From: Aquirufa rosea
Lineage (GTDB): Bacteria; Bacteroidota; Bacteroidia; Cytophagales; Spirosomataceae
NCBI RefSeq assembly: GCF_004118285.1
Contig: NZ_SDHY01000001.1
Location: 558,001-622,000 of the forward strand
Length of the DNA: 64,000 nucleotides
Direction: 5' to 3'
Below are positions 23,107 through 33,912 of the stretch, piece after piece; the first letter of the stretch is position 1; each line of letters opens with the position of its first letter. The position numbers were made by a program, and so were the translations under genes. The notes under the pieces are model-generated. The model was not told the DNA's origin. It did no database searches and saw only the letters and a list, made by a program, of their open reading frames with translations.

Positions 23107-25710
23107 TTACAAGACTTCAGGATTGGGCACATTATCAAAAACGATATTCCCATCAGTATCCAAATCCATCAACACCGCTGAATCTTTCTTGATTTTTCCA
23201 GATAAAATCTCTTTAGATAATTCGTTCAAGACAGCTCGTTGAAGTACACGCTTCATAGGTCTACCTCCATAGTTTGGATCATATCCCTCCTTGGCTAATT
23301 TAGCTAATACTTCATCGGTAGCTTCCAATGTAATTTGCTGCTCTGCCAATCTACGCTGAATTTCTTTGAATTGAATTCCCAAAATCTTACGAGCATGTTC
23401 CTCAGACAATGGTTCAAACAATACTACCTCATCCACACGATTTAAAAACTCCGGACGAACCACTTGTTTCAACAATGTCATCACTTCTTCTTTGGTCTCA
23501 TCCATGATGATTTGGTTATTCCAACCCTCCATTTGAGCCATTTTCTCCTGTATCAAATGACTACCAATGTTGGAGGTCATAATGATGATGGTATTTTTAA
23601 AATTGGCGGTTCTACCTTTATTATCTGTCAAACGACCCTCATCCAACACCTGCAACAAGATATTCCAAACATCCGGATGAGCCTTTTCAATCTCATCCAA
23701 TAAGACCACTGAATAAGGTTTTCTACGCACGGCTTCGGTTAATTGCCCCCCCTCATCATATCCCACATATCCTGGAGGAGCTCCAATCAAACGACTCACC
23801 GCGTGACGCTCTTGGTATTCCGACATATCAATTCGCACGATGGCATTCTCGTCATTGAACAAATAAGAAGCCAATGATTTCGCTAATTCTGTCTTACCTA
23901 CACCCGTGGTTCCCAAGAAAATAAAGGATCCGATTGGGCGACGAGGGTCTTGTAAACCCGCTCTGGAACGACGCACAGCATCTGATACCAATTCTATGGC
24001 TTGGTCTTGTCCAGCTACTCGTTTGTGCAATTCATCTTCCAAATGTAAAAGCTTATCGATCTCCGTTTGAAGCATCTTGCTTACAGGAATGCCTGTCCAC
24101 TTCGCTACTACCTCTGCCACATTCTCCGCGGTTACCTCCTCCTGCAACATCGTATTTTCTCCGGCAGAAGCTGATTGTAAATCTTTCAGTTTTTGCTCAG
24201 ACTCCACCAAACGACCATAACGTATCTCCGCCACCTTTCCATAGTCTCCCTGGCGCTCGGCTTGTTCAGCTTCCAACTTCAACTTATCAATTTTCTCCTT
24301 TTCCTCGCGGATGGAATCCAATACCGATTTTTCAGATTGCCAGCGTGCTTTTAAGGCATCACGCTTCTCTGTCAAATCAGCTAATTCACGAGTTAAAATC
24401 GTTTCCTTCTCCTTATTATTCTCCCGACGTATCGCCTCACGCTCTATCTCCAATTGCATGATTTTGCGTTGAATATCATCAATTTCCTCCGGCACCGAAT
24501 CAATCTCCAAGCGCATTTTAGCAGCAGCTTCATCAATTAAATCAATGGCCTTATCGGGTAAAAAGCGGTCCGAAATATAACGATTAGATAACTCTACGGC
24601 AGCAATAACCGCATCATCCTGAATTCTAACTCCATGGTGAAGCTCATATTTATCCTTGATACCGCGTAGAATGGAAATTGCGTCAGCCACATCGGGCTCT
24701 TCCACCATGACCGCCTGAAATCTACGCTCCAAGGCTTTATCTTTCTCGATATACTTTTGGTATTCTTTCAATGTGGTCGCACCTATCGCATGTAGCTCTC
24801 CACGTGCCAAAGCAGGTTTCAATAAGTTGGCTGCATCCATAGCTCCTTCTCCACCGCCTCCAGCTCCAATAAGTGTGTGTATCTCATCAATAAACATGAC
24901 TATTTCTCCATTGGAATCAGTCACTTCTTTAATAACGGCCTTTAATCTTTCTTCAAACTCGCCTTTGTATTTAGCACCAGCTACCAACAAACCCATATCC
25001 AAAGACATGATGATTTTAGACTTCAAGTTCTCCGGAACATCCCCCGACACAATACGCTGAGCCAAACCCTCTACAATGGCTGTCTTACCAACACCTGGCT
25101 CACCCAATAAAATTGGATTGTTCTTAGTCCTGCGTGATAAGATTTGTAACACGCGTCTTATCTCCTCATCTCGACCAATTACAGGGTCAATTTTACCCAC
25201 CTTGGCCAAATCATTCAAATTTTTACCATATTTTTCTAGGGATTGGTAGGTACCCTCTGCATGTGGATCATTCACTTTTCTATTTCCTCTTAGTTCAACA
25301 ATAGCATTTTTTAATGAAGTAGTCGTGAGGCCCATAGATTTCAAAATATCCGCCACGGCATCACTTCCATCCAGCAAAGAAAGAAACAAGACTTCTACGC
25401 TGACATACGAATCTCCCATCGTTTCTTTCCACTTATCCGCCTTTTGAAGGGTTTGCTGCAATCCATTACTGAGAAAAGGCTCTCCCGAAACTTTCGGGTA
25501 TGTCGCCATGATTTTACTCAACTTCTCTTGGATTTGCTGCGTAGTAATACCCAATTTCTTCAACAAAAATGAAACCGTTTGGGTATCATCTTGTAAAATG
25601 GCGGCCAATAAGTGACCCGTTTCAATGGCTTGCTGCCCCGCATTGGAGGCTATTTCCACCGAATTTTGAATCACGATACTCGCTTGGGAAGTGTAATTTT
25701 TAGGATTCAT
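23107..25710 (-). CDS. clpB: ATP-dependent disaggregase ClpB
   Basis: 867 residues, the normal length. The N-terminal double Clp-N domain (about 1-145) is followed by AAA domain 1 with Walker [18 protein letters not shown] and [20 protein letters not shown]. The ClpB-specific coiled-coil middle domain (about 400-530) and AAA domain 2 with [15 protein letters not shown] and [20 protein letters not shown] follow. It unfolds aggregated proteins with DnaK. There is no ClpP-binding tripeptide loop of the ClpA type. ATG at 25710. No obvious heat-shock promoter was recognised upstream. Confidence 0.97.
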   Translation of the reverse strand: MNPKNYTSQASIVIQNSVEIASNAGQQAIETGHLLAAILQDDTQTVSFLLKKLGITTQQIQEKLSKIMATYPKVSGEPFLSNGLQQTLQKADKWKETMGDSYVSVEVLFLSLLDGSDAVADILKSMGLTTTSLKNAIVELRGNRKVNDPHAEGTYQSLEKYGKNLNDLAKVGKIDPVIGRDEEIRRVLQILSRRTKNNPILLGEPGVGKTAIVEGLAQRIVSGDVPENLKSKIIMSLDMGLLVAGAKYKGEFEERLKAVIKEVTDSNGEIVMFIDEIHTLIGAGGGGEGAMDAANLLKPALARGELHAIGATTLKEYQKYIEKDKALERRFQAVMVEEPDVADAISILRGIKDKYELHHGVRIQDDAVIAAVELSNRYISDRFLPDKAIDLIDEAAAKMRLEIDSVPEEIDDIQRKIMQLEIEREAIRRENNKEKETILTRELADLTEKRDALKARWQSEKSVLDSIREEKEKIDKLKLEAEQAERQGDYGKVAEIRYGRLVESEQKLKDLQSASAGENTMLQEEVTAENVAEVVAKWTGIPVSKMLQTEIDKLLHLEDELHKRVAGQDQAIELVSDAVRRSRAGLQDPRRPIGSFIFLGTTGVGKTELAKSLASYLFNDENAIVRIDMSEYQERHAVSRLIGAPPGYVGYDEGGQLTEAVRRKPYSVVLLDEIEKAHPDVWNILLQVLDEGRLTDNKGRTANFKNTIIIMTSNIGSHLIQEKMAQMEGWNNQIIMDETKEEVMTLLKQVVRPEFLNRVDEVVLFEPLSEEHARKILGIQFKEIQRRLAEQQITLEATDEVLAKLAKEGYDPNYGGRPMKRVLQRAVLNELSKEILSGKIKKDSAVLMDLDTDGNIVFDNVPNPEVL

Positions 25711-25773
25711 CGCTTTATTTTCAATTTGACACAGCCTACATCAAATGTGAATCCAAGTAGAAAAAGCGGAAAT

Positions 25774-25816
25774 AATGACCTGTTTATTTGGGTTTAATTT
25801 TCAAAAACAGGCCATT
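25774..25816 (-). terminator. Likely terminator of the hybrid histidine kinase gene
   Basis: Arms AATGACCTGTTT (25774-25785) and AAACAGGCCATT (25805-25816), with one G-T pair and a 19-nt loop, lie 11 nt after the kinase stop on the minus strand. The following T run is weak. Confidence 0.5.
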
Positions 25817-25827
25817 TTGTCATTAAA

Positions 25828-28800
25828 TCAGGCATAATGTACCTGAATAAGTTCCTCGAATCGATGCAATGCTTGTTTTAATAAGGTAATTTCTTCCTTA
25901 AAATGTTGAAAATCACAGACCTTGGCTTTGGCTTCTATTTTTCGACAAAGACTATATACCTCAGCTGCACCGAGTGTACCTGAATTCCCCTTCAAGGTGT
26001 GGAGTTCTGATTGAACACCTTTGCAATCATTCTTTTCATGGAAATCCTCCGCATCTTGAATTTGCTGTTTGGCTTCTTGAATAAAATCACATAGCATACT
26101 TTTCACAAAACTTTGATCTCCACCAGTGGCTTCAAGTAGTGAATCCAATGCCTCTTGATCCAAAGGATTTATTGAATGCTCCTCGCTAAATCCCCCCTGT
26201 ATAACATGCGGTTTAACGCTTTTAATCACCCATTGATTGACCATCTGAATCAATTGTTGGGCACGTATAGGTTTGGCTAAATAATCATCCATACCCACAG
26301 CTAAGAAACGCTCACGATCCTCTTTCATCGCATAGGCAGTCATGGCAATAATGGGTGGCAGATCAGGTAAATTCATCTGCTTAAGATGTTGGGTTGTTTG
26401 CATTCCATCCAATTCAGGCATTTGAATATCCATCAAAATCAAATCAAACTCATGAGATTTACTTAATAAGCCAATAGCATCTTTACCACTGGAGGCTGTT
26501 TGAACAATGCATCCTGCTTTAGATAAAATTTGGGAAGCCACTTTTCTATTGGTTGAATTATCATCAACCAACAAAATATGCGGTTGAATTTCTTCCAATT
26601 TACCCTGAATAACAAACTTATCAGCTTCCTTGTTTCTTTGAACCAACTCCTGCTTTCCAACCTGCAAATGAACTTTAAACCAGAAGGTACTTCCTTTACC
26701 CAAGGTAGACTCCACCCCAATATCACCTTGCATCATTTTACAGAACTCCCTTGAAATAGCTAAGCCTAATCCTGTCCCTCCATAAACCTTGGAAGTGGAA
26801 TTATCCAATTGTTGAAAAGCATTGAATAGTATTTTTAAATTTTCGGGACTGATACCAATCCCGGTATCTTTTACCTTGACGATTAAATCCAAAGCATCTT
26901 TAGTGATGTTTTCTCCACTAACTTCAATGCTCACCTTGCCATTTTCCGTGAATTTCAGGGCATTAGAAGTCAAATTGGAAAGAATTTGCAAGAGTCTGGT
27001 CTCATCGGCCACCACTACCTCTGGTAGGTCTTTCGATAAATGATACTCAAGCGTATTCCCTTTCTGACAGGCTACTTGAGAAAACAAAGCCATCAATCGA
27101 TCTAGTACATCATCCAGCACCAAATCACTTGGATGTAGGACCATTTTACCTGCTTCAATTTTAGCTAAATCTAAAATATCATTTAAAATATGGAGTAAAG
27201 TCTCCGAGGATTTCTTAATGGTCTGTACATAGTCTAACTGGTCCACATTCAATGGCGTATCGCTTAGCAAGTCAACCATCCCAATAACACCATTCATCGG
27301 AGTTCTGATCTCATGGCTCATATTAGCCAAGAATTGCTCCTTTACCTTCAAGGAACGCTCTGCCTGTTCACGAGCTTCTACCAGAGCTTGTTGGTATTTC
27401 TTCAATTCTGTGATATCACGCGCAATTCCAGATACCTCTTCAATGGTACCGTTCTCTAGAAAAATGGGATTCAAATAAATCTCTAACCATTTCTCCTCTC
27501 CATTTTTAGTCATTAACTCCAATTCAAAATGCTGTTTTTGACCTCGGAATGCATATTTATAACCCTCTTCCATCCTTCTCCGTTCGAGAGGAGCTAAGAG
27601 CTGAAATCCCATTTTTTCAGCACTGATATTGATTTGAGGATTAATACTTAGTTGCTCTACCAACAAGTCCGAATACTCATGGTTAAAGCTGGTCAAAAAC
27701 AAGCGTTTATTCACTGACCACATCAAGTGGGAACTTCCTTCGAAAATCGCATTTAAACGAGCTGTTTCCCTAGCCAATGCCTCTTCAGCCTGCTTTCTAG
27801 CAATGGCTAATGCCACTTGTCCTGAAATAAAGTCGAGCAATTCTAAATCTCGGTTCTCATATTTATTGGCACGTTCATAAGACTTCACACCAATAATCCC
27901 TGTCACTCGGTCTCCAATGCGCAGAGGCACGCAAAGCATCACTTTGGGCACCACTCCATAGAGATAAATTTTCTTTTCGTTAGCCAATTGATGAATATCA
28001 TCATCATGCAAAATCAAAGGCTTATTGGCCATGATGGCGTATTCTGTCAATCCATTACCTAATTTCCTTTTGGTAAAATGCACTCTGGAATTGAAATATT
28101 CATCCACATAATACGGGAAATATAAAAAGCTTTTCCCTGGGTCATATTGAGCAATGAAGAAGTTTTTAACATCAATTACTTCTCCCAATTGCTTGTGAAT
28201 ATTGGTGTATAAATCATCTAAATTGGATGAATTGATGGTTACCTGAGCAATGGAAGAGTATAATTTACTAGCTCTTTCGGCACGTACTTTGGCCGTGGAG
28301 TTATGCAAAATACAGCGGAAAGCGGTAGGTACCCCCTTTTCAAATCGGCAGGTGGCTGAGCCACTGACATACAATCGTCTACCGTCTTTTCGTCTAAATA
28401 CAGCTGTAAACTCCGGTATTTCTTGTCCCTTACTAAGCAAATCCAGCTGATCTAGCGTATGGGAGGCAAATTCCGGGTGCAGGACATCTTGCAATTTTAA
28501 ATCTCTCGCCTCATCCTCAGTATATCCCATGGTCTCCAACCAGGCACGATTCACAAATAAAAACCGCCCCGTTATTCCTGTAATCTGGATGAGGTCGGTA
28601 GTATTGTTGATCAAATCTTGTAATTGCGCATTGGAACGACTCAATGCCTCACTTACCTTTTTACGCTCACTGATATCTTCACCAATGATACTTAAATAGG
28701 TTTGTTCATCCAATTCACTCACAATAGTGGAGTTCACCTCCACCCATTTAATCTCACCTGTTTTAGTGACATAGGTTCTTTCTCTTTCTTCAAACAACCC

Positions 28801-29127
28801 CCCATTAGCAATGGCTTGGTTGAAGGCATTCCTTCGTACTTGCCTTTCTTCTTCCGGCAATAAAGTGGTGAAAAAATCTTTCCCATTGAGGCTATTAGCT
28901 TCATAACCTAATAACCTGTGCGTGTAGGCGTTGGCATGGGTAATGGTCCCATCTAATGCCATGATGATCCCAAATAGCTTTAGACTATCTAAAGTTCGAA
29001 TTAAATTCTCTTTGGCCGATGTACCTGAAAATGAGGATTCCGTCATTTCGAGTACATCCAGCTGGTTTTTCAGCTGTCTAATTTCTTGAATTAATTCTTC
29101 TTTGGATTTTTGGGCCCAACCTGCCAT
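25828..29127 (-). CDS. Soluble hybrid sensor histidine kinase (PAS-PAS-GAF-PAS-HisKA-HATPase-REC-HPt)
   Basis: 1099 residues without membrane helices. An N-terminal coiled coil (1-30) is followed by PAS domains at about 45-155 and 165-280, GAF at about 300-445 and PAS at about 455-575. HisKA has the phospho-acceptor His605 in [17 protein letters not shown]; HATPase (about 705-820) has N/G boxes DTGIGIS and GGTGLGLAI. The receiver domain (850-965) has Asp900 in [13 protein letters not shown], and the C-terminal HPt has His1043 in [12 protein letters not shown]. All phosphorelay residues are present, so it can pass phosphate to a separate output regulator, which is not in the window. Cytosolic sensing is likely; the signal is unknown. 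Confidence 0.95.
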   Translation of the reverse strand: MAGWAQKSKEELIQEIRQLKNQLDVLEMTESSFSGTSAKENLIRTLDSLKLFGIIMALDGTITHANAYTHRLLGYEANSLNGKDFFTTLLPEEERQVRRNAFNQAIANGGLFEERERTYVTKTGEIKWVEVNSTIVSELDEQTYLSIIGEDISERKKVSEALSRSNAQLQDLINNTTDLIQITGITGRFLFVNRAWLETMGYTEDEARDLKLQDVLHPEFASHTLDQLDLLSKGQEIPEFTAVFRRKDGRRLYVSGSATCRFEKGVPTAFRCILHNSTAKVRAERASKLYSSIAQVTINSSNLDDLYTNIHKQLGEVIDVKNFFIAQYDPGKSFLYFPYYVDEYFNSRVHFTKRKLGNGLTEYAIMANKPLILHDDDIHQLANEKKIYLYGVVPKVMLCVPLRIGDRVTGIIGVKSYERANKYENRDLELLDFISGQVALAIARKQAEEALARETARLNAIFEGSSHLMWSVNKRLFLTSFNHEYSDLLVEQLSINPQINISAEKMGFQLLAPLERRRMEEGYKYAFRGQKQHFELELMTKNGEEKWLEIYLNPIFLENGTIEEVSGIARDITELKKYQQALVEAREQAERSLKVKEQFLANMSHEIRTPMNGVIGMVDLLSDTPLNVDQLDYVQTIKKSSETLLHILNDILDLAKIEAGKMVLHPSDLVLDDVLDRLMALFSQVACQKGNTLEYHLSKDLPEVVVADETRLLQILSNLTSNALKFTENGKVSIEVSGENITKDALDLIVKVKDTGIGISPENLKILFNAFQQLDNSTSKVYGGTGLGLAISREFCKMMQGDIGVESTLGKGSTFWFKVHLQVGKQELVQRNKEADKFVIQGKLEEIQPHILLVDDNSTNRKVASQILSKAGCIVQTASSGKDAIGLLSKSHEFDLILMDIQMPELDGMQTTQHLKQMNLPDLPPIIAMTAYAMKEDRERFLAVGMDDYLAKPIRAQQLIQMVNQWVIKSVKPHVIQGGFSEEHSINPLDQEALDSLLEATGGDQSFVKSMLCDFIQEAKQQIQDAEDFHEKNDCKGVQSELHTLKGNSGTLGAAEVYSLCRKIEAKAKVCDFQHFKEEITLLKQALHRFEELIQVHYA

Positions 29128-29169
29128 AGCTTTATTCTAAAATTTACTTACAATGTACAAAAAAGGGCG

Positions 29170-29177
29170 TAATTTTG
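29170..29177 (+). promoter_or_regulatory. Possible -7 element upstream of rsmA
   Basis: TAATTTTG fits TAnnTTTG and ends 23 nt before the GTG start of rsmA. No TTG is found at the expected distance upstream. Confidence 0.35.
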
Positions 29178-29200
29178 TTTCCTAATAGCCCCAAGAGCAC

Positions 29201-29983
29201 GTGCAAGTAAGAGCAAAAAAGAATTTAGGTCAACATTTTTTAAATGATTTAGATGCTGCCCAGCGCATCGTCAATGCACTAGATCCGAAAGGATCTTATC
29301 AAAAAGTATTGGAGATTGGGCCAGGCATGGGGGTTCTTACTCAGTATCTGGTAAAAAAGAAAGAGTACGAAACTTATCTAATCGAGATTGATCAAGAATC
29401 AGTAGCTTATTTACGAAAGAATTATTTGGAGTTTACGGGGCCTCGACTTATCGATGGGGACTTTTTAAGATATCCTTTGGAAAAGATTTTTGGAGAAGAA
29501 AAATTCGCTATTGTAGGTAATTTCCCTTATTTCATATCCACTCAAATATTTTTCAGAATTTTAGAATACAAAGATCAATGTGTCGAAGTGGTGGGCATGC
29601 TTCAAAAAGAAGTAGCTGAACGATTAGCAGCCAAACCAGGGAATAAAGACTATGGCATTTTAAGTGTCTTACTCCAAGCTTATTTTGATGTAGAATATCT
29701 TTTTACGTTAGGACCTGAGGTCTTCACTCCCCCACCCAAGGTTAACTCCGGGGTGATTAAAGTTGTGAGAAATTGGGATAAGAAGCTAGATTGCGATCCA
29801 CAAAAGTTTAAGCAAGTAGTCAAAATGGCATTTAATCAGCGTAGAAAAACCCTAAGAAATGCTTTAAAAGCTATGCAATTGCCCGACCATCCCTTGTTGA
29901 ATAAACGCGCCGAACAATTGGGTGTCGCAGAATTTTCTGAGCTGACTGAACTTTGGAAAACCCATGGATATATAGGAGCATAG
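29201..29983 (+). CDS. rsmA: 16S rRNA (adenine1518/1519-N6)-dimethyltransferase
   Basis: 260-residue KsgA-type methyltransferase acting late in small-subunit assembly. It has the family front KKNLGQHFLNDLDAAQRI, the SAM-binding VLEIGPGMGVLTQYL, the catalytic motif GNFPYFISTQIF and the C-terminal FNQRRKTLRNAL. The start codon is a GTG at 29201, the only start that gives the usual N-terminus. It heads a plus-strand run with mgtE, dtd, the MazG-like gene and a dehydrogenase. Confidence 0.95.
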   Translation: MQVRAKKNLGQHFLNDLDAAQRIVNALDPKGSYQKVLEIGPGMGVLTQYLVKKKEYETYLIEIDQESVAYLRKNYLEFTGPRLIDGDFLRYPLEKIFGEEKFAIVGNFPYFISTQIFFRILEYKDQCVEVVGMLQKEVAERLAAKPGNKDYGILSVLLQAYFDVEYLFTLGPEVFTPPPKVNSGVIKVVRNWDKKLDCDPQKFKQVVKMAFNQRRKTLRNALKAMQLPDHPLLNKRAEQLGVAEFSELTELWKTHGYIGA

Positions 29984-30043
29984 GCAGATTCCAGCAAATA
30001 TTTCTTAATTTAGATACGAAATTTTCAAACCTCAGCGAAATCC

Positions 30044-31420
30044 ATGGAAGTAGTCAACCCACAACACCTTCCGTTTGAACTCACCAAAGAGTTTTTAGAG
30101 GATATCAGATTACTCATCGCAGAGCAATCTAATGAGGCTATATTACATAAAATAGAGGACTTATTTGCAGCAGATATCACTAGTATTTTAGATGAGCTCA
30201 GCGGAGAAGAGGCCAAATACATCGTTCAGTTGTTAGATACTAAACTAGCCGCGGAAATTATTTCCACTTTAGACTCCGATGACCGAAAGCGATTCTTAAA
30301 AAACTTTAATTCAAAAGAAATTGCGGGCTATATCAATGTCATTGACTCGGATGATGCCGTGGATATTTTAAATGAACAACCTGTCAGGGTTAGAGAAGAG
30401 GTTATTGCTCTCTTGAAAGACCGTGAACAAGCTCGTTTCATCATTGATTTGATGCATTATGACGAGGACTGCGCAGGCGGTTTAATGCAAAAGGAGTTAA
30501 TAAAAATCAATGTCAAACAAACGGTAACGGAATGTGTAGAGGAAATCCGTAGACAGGCTGAAGACGTTGAAAAAGTATATGCTGTTTATGTAGTAGATGA
30601 TGACGGATTATTAATGGGAACCGTTTCACTGAAAAAGATCATCTTAGCTAAACGTGGTTCTAAAATTCAAGATGTGTTTGATGCCGATGGAATTGTATCT
30701 GTGCAGACCTATGTTTCGGGTGAGGAAGTAGCGGATTTAATGCAAAAATATGATTTGGAGGCTATTCCCGTGGTGAATATCCAAGGCCGACTTTTAGGAC
30801 GCATCACCATCGACGACGTGGTCGATTTCATCACAGAATCTGCTCAAGAGGATATCCAGGTCATGGCCGGTATTTCCGAAGATGTGGAAGAGGACGACTC
30901 CATTTGGCTATTAGTGAGATCTCGTTTACCTTGGTTGATCGGGGGCATGGTCGGCAGTTTCTTAGCTGCCAAAATCATCGACCGCTTTGATAGTTCCATC
31001 TCACTCATGCCAGCCATTTCGGCATTTATTCCATTGATAGGTTCTACCGGAGGAAACGTAGGAATTCAATCTTCTTCATTGATTGTTCAAAGTTTGGCCG
31101 ATAAAAGTGGTTTAGATACCAGTCTTTGGAAACGACTTCAAAAAGTATTGATTGTAGCCACGATTAATGCCATAATTGCTGCGGCATTCGCCTTTGGCTG
31201 TTCCATGTTAGTGGACCATGGGGCCATCATGCTATCTATTACTGTATCGTTATCTTTATTCGCCGTGGTCATGTTAGCCTCTTTGATGGGAACCTTGACT
31301 CCCCTCGTTTTAAATCAATTAAAAATCAATCCTGCCGTGGCAAGTGGTCCTTTTATCACCACCACCAACGATATATTAGGCTACGGAGTCTACTTCCTGA
31401 TCGTTTATTTATTGCTTTAA
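30044..31420 (+). CDS. mgtE: MgtE-type magnesium transporter
   Basis: 458 residues. The MgtE N-domain (about 25-135, LDSDDRKRFLKNFNSKEIAG) is followed by a CBS pair (about 140-260, YAVYVVDDDGLLMGTVSLKK and EAIPVVNIQGRLLGRITIDD). A five-helix membrane domain (about 290-458) carries GSTGGNVGIQSSSLIVQSL and TTTNDILGYGVYF, which hold the pore residues. CBS domains gate the pore according to cytosolic magnesium. The dtd gene starts 1 nt after its stop. Confidence 0.95.
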   Translation: MEVVNPQHLPFELTKEFLEDIRLLIAEQSNEAILHKIEDLFAADITSILDELSGEEAKYIVQLLDTKLAAEIISTLDSDDRKRFLKNFNSKEIAGYINVIDSDDAVDILNEQPVRVREEVIALLKDREQARFIIDLMHYDEDCAGGLMQKELIKINVKQTVTECVEEIRRQAEDVEKVYAVYVVDDDGLLMGTVSLKKIILAKRGSKIQDVFDADGIVSVQTYVSGEEVADLMQKYDLEAIPVVNIQGRLLGRITIDDVVDFITESAQEDIQVMAGISEDVEEDDSIWLLVRSRLPWLIGGMVGSFLAAKIIDRFDSSISLMPAISAFIPLIGSTGGNVGIQSSSLIVQSLADKSGLDTSLWKRLQKVLIVATINAIIAAAFAFGCSMLVDHGAIMLSITVSLSLFAVVMLASLMGTLTPLVLNQLKINPAVASGPFITTTNDILGYGVYFLIVYLLL

Positions 31421-31421
31421 T

Positions 31422-31871
31422 ATGCTGGCGGTAGTTCAACGTGTCTCAGAAGCTAAGGTCGAAATTGATGGTCAAATCAAAGCTGAAATTGATCAGGGTT
31501 TTCTGATTTTATTGGGTATCCATCAAACTGATTCTGAGGAAGATTGCCAATATCTGGCTAGCAAGATTAGTGGATTGCGGATATTTTCTGATAATGATGG
31601 AAAAATGAATTTAGATATTCAAGCCATCCAAGGGCGCATCATTTTAGTCAGTCAATTTACTTTATACGCTCAAACCAGAAAAGGAAATAGACCTAGCTTT
31701 ATCGAAGCTGCCAGGCCCGAACAAGCGATACCTTTGTACGAATTACTCATCCAATTATTGGAAGAGAAATTAGGTTTCCCAATACAAACGGGCACCTTTG
31801 GAGCAGACATGCAAGTTTGCCTAACCAATGATGGCCCTGTCACCATTATCCTTGATTCTAAATCATCCTAA
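31422..31871 (+). CDS. dtd: D-aminoacyl-tRNA deacylase
   Basis: 149 residues, the normal size. It removes D-amino acids (and glycine from tRNA-Ala) to proofread charged tRNAs. It has MLAVVQRVSEAKVEIDGQI, the active-site motif VSQFTLYAQTRKGNRPSF and the Gly-cisPro motif region LTNDGPVTIIL. It sits between mgtE (1 nt) and the MazG-like gene (1 nt), so all are probably co-transcribed. Confidence 0.96.
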   Translation: MLAVVQRVSEAKVEIDGQIKAEIDQGFLILLGIHQTDSEEDCQYLASKISGLRIFSDNDGKMNLDIQAIQGRIILVSQFTLYAQTRKGNRPSFIEAARPEQAIPLYELLIQLLEEKLGFPIQTGTFGADMQVCLTNDGPVTIILDSKSS

Positions 31872-31872
31872 T

Positions 31873-32202
31873 ATGACCATACAAGAAGCACAAGAGCAAG
31901 TGGACCAATGGATTAAGACCGTAGGAGTTCGTTATTTTAACGAACTGACTAACATGGCTATGCTGACAGAAGAAGTTGGAGAAGTTGCCCGAATCATCGC
32001 TAGACGCTACGGAGAGCAGTCAGAAAAAGAATCTGACAAGCAGAAAGACCTAGGAGATGAAATGGCGGATGTGCTATTTGTATTAATTTGTTTGGCTAAT
32101 CAAACAGGGATTAATTTGGAAGAGGCCCTGGCCAAAAACCTTGCCAAAAAGACCCAAAGAGACCATGATCGCCACCATAACAATCCCAAATTAAAGGCAT
32201 GA
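31873..32202 (+). CDS. MazG-like nucleotide pyrophosphohydrolase
   Basis: 109 residues, all-alpha NTP-PPase fold. The metal-binding EExxE...DxxxD pattern is visible in MLTEEVGEVARIIARRY and KDLGDEMADVLFVLICLAN. Members hydrolyse (d)NTPs or modified nucleotides to monophosphates. Start set at the ATG at 31873; the longer frame from 31828 overlaps dtd. Its end overlaps the following dehydrogenase in an ATGA junction. Confidence 0.88.
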   Translation: MTIQEAQEQVDQWIKTVGVRYFNELTNMAMLTEEVGEVARIIARRYGEQSEKESDKQKDLGDEMADVLFVLICLANQTGINLEEALAKNLAKKTQRDHDRHHNNPKLKA

Positions 32203-33143
32203 AAATTGTAATTTTAGATGGTTTAGCGCTGTTTCAACAAGATATTCCTAGAAATGCATTCCAAGCTTTTGGGGAGATTGATTTCTATGAAAAAACGAAT
32301 CCAGATGAAATTCCCTTACGAGACCCAGCGGCCACGGTTTTAGTGACCAATAAATGTTTGGTGAATGAAAAGGCATTGCAGCATTTCAAAGAAGTCAAAT
32401 TAGTGTTGGTAGCAGCGACTGGGTATAATTCGGTAGATACCTTGGCCTGTAAAAATCGTGGTATTCAAGTTTCCAATGTACCAGCTTATGGAACCTATTC
32501 GGTAGCCCAACATACCCTCGCCCTTTTGTTGGCTTGGAGCAATCGGGTAGAACAACATAATCGCTCTGTTCAGGCAGGAGAATGGATTCAAAATGATTGG
32601 GCTTATTCTTTGAGTCCCTTAAATGAATGGGCAGGTAAAAAAATGGGAATCATAGGTATGGGAAATATTGGAAAATGTTTTGCCAACATGGCTGCCAGCC
32701 TAGGAATGAGCATTTATTATCACCATACTAAAGATTTGGGGCTGCCCAATTATACTTTTCTTTCCAAAAAAGAATTGGCCCAAACTTGCGATGTTATCAG
32801 CTTACATTGTCCATTAAACCCGCAAACCGACCAAATTATCAACGAGGAGTTTATCTCCTGGATGCCTGAGCATGCTGTTTTAATTAATAGCTCGAGGGGC
32901 GGCTTAGTGAATAATATGGCCCTCGCCAATGCGCTAAAAGAAAATCGAATTAAAGCAGCTTTATTGGATGTTTTAGACCAAGAACCTCCTCCACAAAAAC
33001 ATCCTTTAATCGGTATTTCCAATGCCTTCATAACTCCCCACAATGCTTGGCTAAGCATCGAGGCGAGAACTCGCATTATTCAAAGTCTAACGTTAACCTT
33101 AGAAGGCTTCCTGGAGGGAAAAGCCATCAATCAAGTCAATTAA
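32199..33143 (+). CDS. D-2-hydroxyacid dehydrogenase (glycerate dehydrogenase-like)
   Basis: 314 residues. The N-terminal catalytic lobe has VLVAATGYNSVDTLACKNRG. The NAD Rossmann motif is MGIIGMGNIGKCFANMA. The substrate-binding Arg lies in NSSRGGLVNNMAL, and the acid/base pair is Glu (in LLDVLDQEPPP) and His (in FITPHNAWLS). The look is closest to NAD-dependent glycerate/hydroxypyruvate reductases, but substrate choice in this family is not predictable from motifs. Its stop overlaps, by 3 bases, the stop of the convergent lipoprotein gene. Confidence 0.88.
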   Translation: MKIVILDGLALFQQDIPRNAFQAFGEIDFYEKTNPDEIPLRDPAATVLVTNKCLVNEKALQHFKEVKLVLVAATGYNSVDTLACKNRGIQVSNVPAYGTYSVAQHTLALLLAWSNRVEQHNRSVQAGEWIQNDWAYSLSPLNEWAGKKMGIIGMGNIGKCFANMAASLGMSIYYHHTKDLGLPNYTFLSKKELAQTCDVISLHCPLNPQTDQIINEEFISWMPEHAVLINSSRGGLVNNMALANALKENRIKAALLDVLDQEPPPQKHPLIGISNAFITPHNAWLSIEARTRIIQSLTLTLEGFLEGKAINQVN

Positions 33144-33829
33144 GGCTTTTTCTTTGAAGGTGGAATTTGAGTTTTTGTAATGTGATTTCCAATACTTTGT
33201 CCCTCCGATTTACTTGGGACATATGGTTTAATAATGGCCAACTGATCCAAGCTTGGATTTAATTTTTGAATTAAAGGGTGACGAATATCAAACTCAGCCT
33301 CACCACTAATTTGACTGTATTCTATATCAGATAGGCCTTCATGCTTATTTCCCGCATTGCTAAACTGCAAAACATGGGTTAAACTATCCCCTCCTAGCTT
33401 ACCACCTTCCCAACTAACTACCATGCCGCCATTGATCCAATTAAAGCCCGAAATGGTAAAATTCTTTCCATTCAATTGCTCTACATCTTTTACTCGCAAG
33501 CCCAAATACAATCCCGAAAGCGTTTTCCATGCCGATTGCTTACCCACCACCGATACATCCACGATTTTTCCATCATGGTAAAGCACATAAGCTTGTTTGT
33601 TTGTACCTGGATAAAGAATAGAACCTCTTAAAGTATCTTCATTCATGATCCAGCTGGTATCTGCCAGTAAGGAATCCTTTCCAAATTTAGCCTGTAAACC
33701 TGCTAAATCTTTACAGGCCAAAACATCATTCAAAATCAAATGGGGAGCTATAGGCTGCTTATTTTCAGAGTTAGGGGATTGGCAAGCCAGCAGAGATAGG
33801 TTAAGCAGAAGGATTAAGTAGTTTCTCAT
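33140..33829 (-). CDS. Uncharacterised lipoprotein
   Basis: About 229 residues. A lipoprotein signal MRNYLILLLNLSLLACQS ends in the lipobox Cys, followed by a polar linker and a globular domain of about 190 residues (DLAGLQAKFGKDSLLADT, YLGLRVKDVEQLNGKNF, INGGMVVSWEGGKL). I do not recognise the family. It ends in a Lys/Pro-rich tail. It is convergent with the dehydrogenase gene, the two stop codons overlapping in TTAA, with no terminator between them. Start at 33829 is preferred to the upstream ATG at 33838 because it gives a clean signal peptide. Confidence 0.7.
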   Translation of the reverse strand: MRNYLILLLNLSLLACQSPNSENKQPIAPHLILNDVLACKDLAGLQAKFGKDSLLADTSWIMNEDTLRGSILYPGTNKQAYVLYHDGKIVDVSVVGKQSAWKTLSGLYLGLRVKDVEQLNGKNFTISGFNWINGGMVVSWEGGKLGGDSLTHVLQFSNAGNKHEGLSDIEYSQISGEAEFDIRHPLIQKLNPSLDQLAIIKPYVPSKSEGQSIGNHITKTQIPPSKKKP

Positions 33830-33912
33830 AATTTCCAAGATGAACGACCTAAATTAGAGAAATCTATCTTCTCAAACAATGACTTAGGTCAGTGAATCTA
33901 AGTCTCTCACTA

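Noticed and set aside
23934-24461. 175-residue open frame opposite clpB
   Set aside because: It lies fully antisense to the strongly conserved ClpB and has Pro/Ser/Leu-rich shadow composition with no domain.
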